The notes under the pieces are model-generated. The model was not told the origin of the DNA. It saw only the letters and a program-made list of their open reading frames with translations, and ran no database searches. From assembly GCA_963573315.1 (NCBI GenBank), contig OY752152.1, positions 1,657,001-1,721,000 on the forward strand: 64,000 nucleotides of DNA. Reading direction: 5' to 3'. Positions within the stretch are counted from its first letter, which is position 1, and each line of letters begins with the position of its first letter. Origin of the DNA: Entomortierella parvispora. Lineage: Eukaryota; Mortierellomycota; Mortierellomycetes; Mortierellales; Mortierellaceae. The translations under genes and the position numbers were made by a program. Positions 1-8,768 of the stretch are shown piece after piece.

Positions 1-970
1 TCCACAAGGATTTGTAGTTGATTGTGGAGCTGTTCCATTGCGTATAGTTTGTCTCTGGAGGGTGTTCTTCAAAGGCCTTTTCCATCTGCGTTGTTGTGCA
101 TGTCGTCATGTTGATAAAGTTCTTTGGCTGTTCGGGTGTGAGCAGCGTCATGTCGAAATGGAGGCCGAATGCGAGGCCCAACCCTAACGCGTGCCATCTG
201 CTCCCTTTTGTAGGAAACAAAAAAGAATACGGAAACAAGTCAGCATCTGATTTGTATCTGCCGGATACCTCATGATGGTTCCTCGATTCGCCCAACTTAC
301 CGAAACCACTGGGGTTGCCGGCCCCTACGAGTAAAGGAAAAAAAGAAAAGAAAAGGTCAGAGTCTTCAGACAAACAAACAACAGATCGAACGTCCCAAAC
401 GATACTTGTCGCCAGTAGAGTGACAATACCTGAGAAGAATCGCTCGCATCGGTTCTGCAGTTGATCAAGGTCCTGTTGCAGGTCGACTCGATCCCCTTCC
501 TCGTATGTCGCAAGTCTCTCGTATCCTTTTGCTCCCATGGTGTCGATCATCCAGCGAGAGTTTTTTTGTACGAAGCTGTCTAGTCCCGCGCCGAGGTCGT
601 TCCCTTCGAGGACCATTTTGTATGTATGTTTGTTGATGGCGTCCAAGGCGTGGCCTGGCGCTACGATAAGGCCGTAGAACCGGTCCTGGCAATGACCGAT
701 GGATACATCCAGGGTTCCACAAACGTTGACCAGATCTGTGACATTGACTCCTGAGTGGATGCAGATGTCCCCTGCTTTTGTTGGAACGGGGCAGTTTGGC
801 CACGTTGTCGATCCTATATGGTCGAAAGGACTGCTGTGGTGCGTATAACTCAGGCTGATCATGTAGGAGACCAGGAGCACCATTGAGACGAATCCGGTGG
901 AGATCAGTCCCCATCTGACAGAGGACCTAGGATTGTGGCGTATGTGCTTGATGAAGGTAGGGAGTGTCAT
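1..970 (-). CDS. Hypothetical single-pass membrane protein, 3'-truncated by window edge
   Basis: I do not recognise this protein. The model is three minus-strand exons, 430-970, 301-324 and 1-204, joined in phase with GT-AG introns; the middle exon is only 24 nt. The coding sequence runs off the window, so the C-terminus is missing. The N-terminus (MTLPTFIKHIRHNPRSS...) has a short basic cytoplasmic stretch followed by one hydrophobic segment at about residues 20-42, which suggests a type II signal-anchor protein. The part after the anchor has several cysteines and N-glycosylation sequons (NVT, NMT, NYT, NSS), consistent with a lumenal or extracellular domain. The ATG at 970 is the first in-frame start. 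The exon chain is well supported by frame closure, but function is unknown. Confidence 0.6.
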   Translation of the reverse strand, partial: MTLPTFIKHIRHNPRSSVRWGLISTGFVSMVLLVSYMISLSYTHHSSPFDHIGSTTWPNCPVPTKAGDICIHSGVNVTDLVNVCGTLDVSIGHCQDRFYGLIVAPGHALDAINKHTYKMVLEGNDLGAGLDSFVQKNSRWMIDTMGAKGYERLATYEEGDRVDLQQDLDQLQNRCERFFSGIVTLLATSIVWDVRSVVCLSEDSDLFFSFFPLLVGAGNPSGFGKLGESRNHHEVSGRYKSDADLFPYSFLFPTKGSRWHALGLGLAFGLHFDMTLLTPEQPKNFINMTTCTTTQMEKAFEEHPPETNYTQWNSSTINYKSLW

Positions 971-1607
971 GCCTGATCCAGCCCGATCGCCAAACTTTTT
1001 TTTAAAGGGGTACGGGAAAGACGGGCGAAAGGAGCGTGAGGAGCGAGAAGGTGCATCCTCTGGAGAGGATAGGAGAGGGGATGGATCATCTCCATGGCTG
1101 AGCCTCCGAGGCATGTCTTTGGGGATGATAGGAGGAAGAGGAGGAGAAGGAGAAGGAGGGGGCAGATGACGCGAAATAAAGACGAAATGAAGACGAAATG
1201 AAGAATGAAGGGGTGAATGACTGAATGAATGCCAAAAACAAAAAAAAAGAGAGGGAAGAGCTTGGCTTGGCAGTGGCTGGGCAGGGGATGCGAAGGATGG
1301 GATGAGGGCGAGGGCGAGGGCGAGGGGGCGACAGCTACGTGGAGAGACGCAGGCTCGAAGAGACAGAAATAAGCGTTACCGAGCTGTGGCGGGCGGGGAT
1401 CGTAAAATGTTCAATTCCGAGGAAACCGCCAGCCAATCCCTTTTGTGCCCTGTTCCGTGTCACATATGTTTGTTATACTTTTTGCTTCTTTTGCTTCTTT
1501 TGCTTCTTTTACTTCTTTTGCTTCTTTTACTTCTTTTGCTTCTTTGATTCATTACTACTACTTCTTCTTCTTCTTCAGTCCTTCCTTCTCTCATCTCCCC
1601 TCTTCCT
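971..1607. other. Intergenic, G/A-rich then CT-rich low complexity
   Basis: This lies between the start of the partial membrane-protein gene (970) and the stop of the RTA1-like gene (1610), both on the minus strand. It should therefore hold the promoter of the former and the 3' end of the latter. It contains GGCGAG hexamer repeats near 1305-1327 and a CT-rich decamer repeat near 1483-1545. I see no protein-coding signal; the open frames are products of the biased composition. Confidence 0.6.
1483..1545. repeat. 10-bp CT-rich minisatellite
   Basis: About six tandem copies of a decamer alternating between CTTCTTTTGC and CTTCTTTTAC, followed by a CTT run to about 1575. It sits just beyond the stop codon of the RTA1-like gene. 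Confidence 0.85.
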
Positions 1608-2761
1608 TCAAGCCCGCACCATCGGGACATCGTCGTTGTGCGTCGTCCAGGATCCGTCCTGACCGTCCTTCATCGTATAGCCCTGCGCACGCACCTGGAC
1701 TGCAATCTTCTCAAGCACCACTGGGGGCCAGACAATCGCCCAAATGCCAATGGCAAGGACAAGAGGCACCGTATCAAGCACAAACATAAACACTGGCCCA
1801 AGGGTGCACACAGCGTTAGCATCAGGATTTTCGGCCCATGCATCAATTGAAGGTTTGAAATCTCAAAATAAGCCCTCCTAGGCTGCTCTCCTAGGCTGCT
1901 CTCCTTACCTTCTTTGCTGATCAGATACCCGTCGTGGCCTTGAACAAACTCGACAACACGGTACACCGACCGGATCTAACGGAAACACCGTTGAAAAAGA
2001 AGAGACCGTGTCAATTGGCCAACAAACACAGGTACAACAACGCAAACGACACCCCGAGCGCGACGTACAATGATGAATAGAGACGAAAAGTACATGCAGA
2101 TAATGATGACAGCTGTGTCCTTATTAAGCTTAGTGCCATCCTCAATTCGTGTCGACAACCTTGTTTTTCTTCTTTCAGCAGAGAGGCGCAAAAACGCGAC
2201 CGAGACTAGAGCTGTGTACACAACATAGGTGGCTCCCTGAGCCGCGACTCCAACAATGAAGAGCTTGTCGCCAATGTTTGCCAACGACTTATTATCATCG
2301 CCTGCACTACCGAGCATGCTTCCAGCAGTGACCTGGATAAGAAACGTGCAAATGTCCGAGATGATAAAGGCACGACCAACAATCCGAGGTGGGATAAAGG
2401 AGAACCGAGATGTTTCCATTCGAGATTGAAATTCGTACGTGCCAAGCTGGGGATCAATGGCAGCAATAAACCGACCGTAGAGCATGTAGTTGAATGCCAG
2501 GAACGCAGAGGGCGTAGCGATGATAAGGAGGTTCTGAACGATAAAAAGTCCAAGACTGACGTTCTTGGGGTCGATACCCAGTCTGCAAAAGTAGCCAATT
2601 GAAGATGCAATGACTCCGATGGGCAGACAGAGCGCCCACTTGTTCTTGTTTTGGTGGATCTTCAGGGAGAAGATAACCCCCAGGGTCGCGTATATCACAC
2701 CAGCGACAACGTTGGCCGCGACATTTGGCGTGTATTTGATGATATCGTCGTCTCCTGCCAT
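1608..2761 (-). CDS. RTA1-like (lipid-translocating exporter family) 7-TM membrane protein
   Basis: Three minus-strand exons, 2069-2761, 1909-1975 and 1608-1861, close in frame to about 337 aa. The protein begins MAGDDDIIKYTPN and is a string of hydrophobic helices. Family features are the helix-3 region (IGYFCRLGID), IVGRAFIISDI, and the C-terminal RSVYRVVEFVQG followed by DGYL, which matches the RTA1 signature of a conserved Arg/Tyr/Glu helix. RTA1-domain proteins are fungal plasma-membrane or ER proteins (yeast Rta1, Rsb1) linked to sphingoid-base export and 7-aminocholesterol resistance; the substrate here is unknown. An upstream in-frame ATG at 2956 exists, but the residues between lack helices and read like 5' leader. 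Intron 2 contains a perfect 13-bp tandem duplication (1875-1900). The tail after the last helix is short and hydrophilic. Confidence 0.85.
1875..1900. repeat. 13-bp tandem duplication inside an intron
   Basis: The unit CTCCTAGGCTGCT occurs twice in direct succession within the second intron of the RTA1-like gene, immediately beside its donor side. It looks like a local slippage duplication. Confidence 0.9.
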
Positions 2762-3263
2762 TTGATAAGATGCAGAGAGCGTTGAGATGAAAAAAGGGGA
2801 TAGGAAGATAAGTTGCAGATGTGGCAGTTGTCGTGGTGTTTGATGTAGATGGCACGGATGAGGAGATTGATGGTTCTTCGGATGACCAGAGAGACGGTGC
2901 AGTTGAGGTTCTTTTAAAGCAAAACTGGTCCAGGCCACCTTCATCGTCAAGGTCATCTCCTTCCTTAACAGAACGTTGGCTGTTTCGAAGGGTACGTGTG
3001 ATAATTGTAAAGGAGCAGCAGGGTGTCATCCCTGAGGCTTTCTTTCCTTCGGTAATTCTCCGCAGTTAAGTTTGCCATATACTTTCTGGCTGTGGGATGA
3101 AATTTCCATGCGAGTCTCTCTCACTTCTATTTTAATGACATCCTCTCGCGCAGCAATCAAACGGGAAGAGAGGCTATACTTGCAGAGGCTGCAGTGAAGA
3201 CTACCCGAGGAAAGAGACTTGGCATTGCCAAAACAGAGAAGAATGTTTCGATCATGTTTAACT
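2762..3263. other. Intergenic, promoter of RTA1-like gene and 3' end of WSC gene
   Basis: About 500 bp between two co-oriented minus-strand genes. Open frames here are in-frame extensions or shadows of the RTA1-like leader. I see no further gene or structured element. Confidence 0.5.
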
Positions 3264-5424
3264 CTAACGGTCTGGATTCATTACCCGGAGCTGCGGTTGT
3301 GCCGGGTCGTCTAGGCCTCGGAAACTAGCAAGACTCCCTGAATGAACCTGTCGATGCTTTGCAGGACGCCGCGGTTCGGACGGTCCTGGAACGGGCTGTA
3401 CCATGTCGTAACCCTCTCCATGGATCATCGGTGTGTCACCTTCCAATAGGGTCAAATCCGTTTCCAATTGCTCTTGCCTAATGGCTTTGACATAGGGACT
3501 TGAAAGACGGCGAAGCTGTTGCTTTAGCCCGCCAACACTCCCCTGCGTCCCTCCATTGACCACATTTGTTACCACAGATGATGCTTCCATGTCGACACAT
3601 GCTGTGTCGCTTTCTTCCAACACATGAGGAGTAAAGCTCATTACGGGCTCTTCACTCCCAAAACTGTATGTGCGTCTGTACTCTGAAGGGATAGGTCGAT
3701 GACGACTCTTTTTCTGAGTCTCAAGTATGCAAGGCAGTCCTGAAGAGTTTGAGACTGGATTGTCAAACCCTTCATCCCCGTCTGCTGGATGATCAAACGG
3801 CGAGGCATGAGAAACAGACCTAGGAGGATTTTGATCCGGGCGAAGAGCGAAAGGATGGAGTTGAGGAGGGGTGTTGAAGGCTGATAAAGCAGGCCGCTGG
3901 ACAGTGTGCCGAGGTGGCGGTGCAGAAACATCAGAATTTGAGGAGCATATATCATCATCCTCCAATTGAGTCAATTGAGCATCCTGATCCCCTTCATTTT
4001 CGCCGAAATATTCCATGTATCGATCCGGGTACTTTTGAAGATGGGAGTAACCAGAATGACGACGCGAAAAGTCGGTAGGGCTTGCCAGATTGTGGCCACT
4101 GTAGCTATGTCGTCCCATTGCTCCTCGTGCCCCACGGATAGGTGGCGGCACCATGACAGAGTGAGAGAAGGAGTCCTGTCCTCGAGAACTTCGCTGACCG
4201 CCTCTAAAAAGATTAGCCCTCCTGTCCATAATCATCTCGCTGTTTGTATCGCTGACAGAATCCAGGTCGTCTGGTGTATGCATTCGTCCATAGTCTTGAC
4301 TAGAGAAACGACTCGGTGATTGATAATTGAAAGGGTCTGGATCCTCGCCTGTACGCGAGCCAGATCCAAAGACAGACTCTACCCAGGCCGCACGCACTCG
4401 TTCTCGTTTCCGTTTCCGTCCAAGGTATACCAAGAAGGCACCAATCCCAACGAGGCAGAAGGCTGCCACAACGGTTGATGCCACTGGGAATCCAGGAGAG
4501 TCACTCTTCTCCTGGGTGCCTACAAAAATAAAAGGACATTTTGTAAGTACATTCTTATCGTGCTTCGGAGAAGACTATCAACTCGAACTCGATGAAAACA
4601 ACCTTCAGGAGGATGCGCGGCCAAAGCTTTCCCAGAGCCAGAATGAGTACCTTGACCTGATATATCATCGTCTTCCTCATCCTCCTCTTCGTCATCTTCA
4701 TCTTCATTCTCATCTCCTTGATCCCCGTCGTCCGTACCATCATCTAAAAGAAGAGCAACGCCAAATGGATTGGTGAATTGACACTTGAAAGTAAGCTGGG
4801 CTTTCTCCTCCCTCCTCACAGTAAAATGGCTATCTCACCTTCATCGTCATCGCCCTTGTCCTTTTTTTCTTTTCGTTCGTCATCTTCCGTGGCCTTAACT
4901 TGTCGCTCCTCGGGTCGAACTCCAGTAGAGGTGATCTTTGTGATGGTATCGAGATCAGACTTGTTATCAGGGACTGGAAGCTGTGGTTGGCTTTCCGGGA
5001 TTGAGTTGCCAATCAGGATCGCATTCGCGTAAACCATCTCTCCAGGGTCTTTCCCTGCATGATCTTGATTGTCAGCCTGCTGCTGTCCGGGCTCTGTCGA
5101 TGGCAACGGAGAACCACACATTTCTATAGGGTATCCTGCGCAAGATTTCCTACATTTAGCCTCATCCATCTTGTTCTCTTCCAGGGGTCGTTCGTTGGAA
5201 CAATAGCAGCCGGTACCGCCAAAGGCGAATGCGTATCGGTATTGACTTGCTTTACAGTATTCTGAACAGGCGCCATGTGACATGTAGATATCCGTGAACA
5301 AAGGAGAATACCCTGGGGGCATGGACGTTGTGGATGTAAGCGACGATGAGATGGATGGGAAACAACCGAGGTCGAGTTGAGCATGTGCTTGTGATGATAA
5401 GAAAGAGGTTGCAAGGAGGAACAT
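3264..5424 (-). CDS. WSC-domain cell-surface sensor-like protein
   Basis: Three minus-strand exons, 4839-5424, 4651-4743 and 3264-4519, close in frame to about 644 aa. The chosen start (MFLLATSFLSSQAHA) gives a short signal peptide; in-frame ATGs upstream to 5784 would bury it. A WSC domain follows at about residues 20-95 with the usual eight cysteines (CFPS, ACSEYC, GCYC, KCRKSC, MCGSP). Next comes an acidic stalk encoded largely by exon 2 (nearly all D/E/G), one transmembrane helix at about 240-262 (VVAAFCLVGIGAFLVYLG), a basic RKRKRER stop-transfer and a cytoplasmic tail of about 380 aa rich in Ser, Pro and Asp. Fungal Wsc proteins sense cell-wall stress and signal to Rho1. The stalk is acidic rather than Ser/Thr-rich, so sensor function is an inference from domain order. 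The second intron donor (AAG|GTACTC) is weak and could shift slightly. Confidence 0.85.
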
Positions 5425-5939
5425 GGAGATGGTACAAAGACTGCTGTGGCAGTGTCTTTGTTTGGCCTGCTTGCAGTGATGACTACAACTCCTTTGATGA
5501 AAATCACGCTTGTCGATCAAGAGGATGCTGACAGGGGACCGTCGACGTGGCGAGATCGGCCCTGATGAGGAGTGCATATTGTTGAAGTGGTGTAGCTCTA
5601 GTTTCAAGAGGGTCCAATCCTGTTGCCTTAACCGTTGCAAGAGGGGCAGAATGATGAATACGGTCAAGCCAAGTAGAGGGAGATGAACGGGAGGAGGAAG
5701 GAGTCGGTCGGGTGCTTGCGGTGAAAGAGGATATGAACGAATGGTGCGGGTGCGTGAGCGGGAGAGCGAGGATGAAGGGTGCAAAGGAGATCAAAAGAGG
5801 GACCACTCCAAGGAAGGCAACAAAGAGGCGTCCTCCAGCTCAAGAGGGTGCAAACTGGAATTTGGATTGACCCTGAAGGGACGAGGTGACAAGCGACGCG
5901 AAGCCGCGGCGCGTCGATTCCCCTTTGCATTCCTGTGCG
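5425..5939. promoter_or_regulatory. Upstream region of WSC gene, ending at a transposon insertion site
   Basis: This is the 5' flank of the minus-strand WSC gene. Before the transposon arrived it was continuous with the sequence after 10843 and formed a divergent promoter of roughly 660 bp between the WSC gene and the KHDC4-like gene. An in-frame extension of the WSC reading frame reaches 5784 but reads like untranslated leader. No other gene is apparent. Confidence 0.6.
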
Positions 5940-5948
5940 GACTGAATG
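5940..5948. repeat. Left target-site duplication (9 bp)
   Basis: The sequence GACTGAATG directly precedes the left terminal inverted repeat. It is repeated exactly at 10835-10843 directly after the right repeat, as expected for transposon insertion. Confidence 0.93.
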
Positions 5949-6281
5949 TAGGCTCGACCCATCCTTTGCTCAAGCGCTTAAGGGCTTCCACCTCCCTACT
6001 CACGTGACGGAAGGCTCCAGATTGCTTTCACAAAGGCTGGTAAAAGAGTTGCCACTTTTGGCTGGAAAGTCCTATAAGGAAGGCGCACAAACCCCATGCA
6101 ATAAATTACATGCTGTAGAAGCCTGAATACTCCAATCATGCATACACGTGACTATAAGCTGCAACACGTGACTCTGATCCATTCGTTTGTCCAACGGTCA
6201 AAAAAAAACGGGAAAAAACGCGGCCATGTCCTCATCCCATTCACTCGCTGAATTCGCCCCCATTCGAGTCTGCTATGGTCG
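5949..6281. repeat. Left terminal inverted repeat, 333 bp
   Basis: Reverse complement of 10502-10834 with no mismatch that I can find, including equal lengths of the A9 and A6 runs near 6200. It holds three CACGTGAC motifs (6001, 6145, 6165). Its last seven bases are the start codon context ATGGTCG of the DUF6589 gene. It ends exactly where the two arms diverge. Confidence 0.95.
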
Positions 6282-8717
6282 GGAAGGCTCCTACCGCCCC
6301 TCGACGAGCTCGGCGTTTCTCACCAATCCGTTTAACTGATAGTCGCAGTAAGTTGAGTGAGTAGCCAAAGCGATGTCTACCGTTCTACAATGGTTTAACT
6401 TTCTGTTCTCGCAGACTTCGTGTTTGTAGACTGTGCAGGCGACCCTCTCGCCCGTTCCGTCGAGAATGTGCTTCGCGTAATGTCAGAAGAAAGGATCACA
6501 ATGTCCGAGTTCCTGCTGTATTTTTTCGACACGAAGAAACCAGATACGGGCCGAATCCGACACAAAAGATCCAACTTTTACAAGGCAGGCACACACGTAC
6601 TGCTGCTGAACAATTGGAGCTCCCACATCGACAAGGACGACGAGCTGTTAAAAGTGGCTACAAATATGGTTGCGGACAGGATGCGCACCGAGGTTGACGC
6701 GCTTTCTAAAAATCAAAACCTACATCTTTCATCCGTTTCGGTTCGACAGCAAGATTTGGTCAACTTCGCCATGAGAACCTTCTCAACCCATCTCAGCAAG
6801 CACGCGCCTCACAGTTTCTATGTCCTGGATAAAATCACTGGCGACGGAAGATCGTATCATAACCTGCAGACGATTACCAGCATCATTCTATTCCGAAGGA
6901 ATGTGAGATGCAATCTACTCCAACAAATTTTTGGTTTATATCTATTCCAGGAAGGCTGTGCACGCAAGGTTATCGAAGTCATGTCCCGTATTGGACTTTC
7001 AGTTTCTTATACCTCCATCCTGACATCATTGAGGACTCTGTCTAATGACTCATTATCACGGGCCCGCTACGCAGCCTTTCACCTGCAGTGGATGATCCTT
7101 TACGACAACATCAACATACGGTTCCAAAAATATGATCAACGGATCAACAACAGCGATACCTTCGAAAACGGGACTACTGCCACAATTGTAATTGGTGACA
7201 ACCCTGGGCCCATGAGGAAACCTGAGGATTTTTACCGCCGGCTTCGGTTTAGAGATCTCATACCAGATGAAGCAGGCTGTGCCGTTCTCAATGAGGCCCG
7301 TAAATATCATCTGATCGATGTGCTTACTCGGCACCACAAGGATACTTTCAAGAATTGCTCGGATCCCAAGCCAGCCATAGACCTTTTGAAGCCCGTGAAG
7401 ACAGAGACCTACCCTTTACGGGCAATGCATATCGACCAGTCAACAGTTGAAGGCAACAAGCAAATCATGGACCATGTCCGCCAACAAGTAGGACTAGACA
7501 AGAACTCGTTCAAGGAGGACCAGAATCATTTCATTGCAGGCGACCAGTTGACAATCAGTCGGGTCCGATCTGCGACGGCGATGCTAGCAGGCGACGAGAC
7601 GATTTTTGATGAACTCAAATGGGCGGTGCCAGTCATTCAACTTTTCCACCTCCAAATGATGTTTGCCAAGACCATCCTCAGCACCCATCACGGATCGCCT
7701 GATACAGGAGGGTCACTGGCTCAGATCATAGACCTCTTAAAGCGGAAGCGGGTTGGTGTTAAAAAGCACGATTTCCACGCAGTGGACGAGCTCATCCGCC
7801 ATACACTTGATGGTATGATATTGCGCCTTTGGCAACTAGAATTTGGGATCGAGAATTTGGACGAAATGGCTACAGGGCATACCAAGGCGAGCTTGCGGAA
7901 TCAAGTCAAGACTACAGTCGACAATATGCTTAAACACTACCTTGACCCAGCCTCGTTGGAAGGCATGCAAAAGGTGGCCGACAGGAATGCATCCCTCTTC
8001 ATCCGTGATGCACTTCTGTATGTTGATCTATCTGACGCAATCCGATCGGGGGACATTGGCAGGATCGAAGAGTCGTTGAAATGGATTACCATCTATGTTC
8101 AGTCTTCATCGACAAAAAACTACGCGAATGAACTACTACATCTCCACTGCGGTCTGCGCTATGCCTGGACAGCAAAGGCCAAGAGGGCTCTCATGTCATC
8201 ATGGCTTGTGAATACAACGGGAAAAGAGAATCGATGGCTGCCGGCGGATCTTTATCAAGAGCATTGTAATTTACTGGTAAAAGTCATCCACGCGGCTAAA
8301 GGTGGTAATTCGTCTTGGGAGTTTCTTGCAGAGTGTATTTCCCCCAATATTGAAGTCTTTTCCCAAGTCGCCAACAAAATCCACAAGGAGTTTTCAATAA
8401 CACACAATAGTACATTCCACAGCCAGCATGCTGCTGCCGGTGATATCGACCGTATTGTCCGAAGTCTCCAAGAACACAGGATTTTTGAGTCGGCGCCTGG
8501 GCCTCAATTGAGTAAGGACGTATCAGCGGTGGTAGATCTTTTGAAGACAGGGATTGAGAACCTCCAGAATGAACGGGTCGTTCGATTCAGAGAGAGAAGC
8601 TCTAAATCTCCATTTGAACAGGATGAAGAGGATCAAGGAGAGGATGCGGAACCAAATTTTGATAGGGATACATATCGCCAATATATTGGGGAAGGGGCGA
8701 ATATCTTAGATCTCTAG
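6275..8717 (+). CDS. DUF6589-family protein, candidate transposase of the element
   Basis: Two exons, 6275-6347 and 6415-8717, join in frame (CGCA|GTAAGT to CGCAG|AC) to about 791 aa. The ATG at 6275 lies in the left TIR; without this first exon the frame lacks an ATG before residue VFVDCAG. The centre has hallmarks I associate with DUF6589: an aromatic-flanked Asp in ILYDNINI (D255) followed by NGTTATI, then HIDQST (D365), AGDQLT (D401), and WAVPVIQLFHL. These acidic residues could be a DDE-like catalytic set, but that is inference. The C-terminus is acidic. No zinc finger is obvious. Its partner is the convergent helicase gene; the intergenic gap contains AATAAA near 8755. The reading frame is intact. 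Likely role: DNA cleavage and strand transfer during transposition in the nucleus. Confidence 0.85.
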
Positions 8718-8768
8718 AACTTCTGCCCATCCATTTCTCCCCAATATCAAGTTTAATAAAAGGGACGA

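Noticed and set aside
465-914. 149-codon minus-strand frame in the first gene region
   Set aside because: It is an alternative frame of exon 1 of the membrane-protein gene, rich in Arg/Pro/His. The other frame joins three exons and has a membrane anchor.
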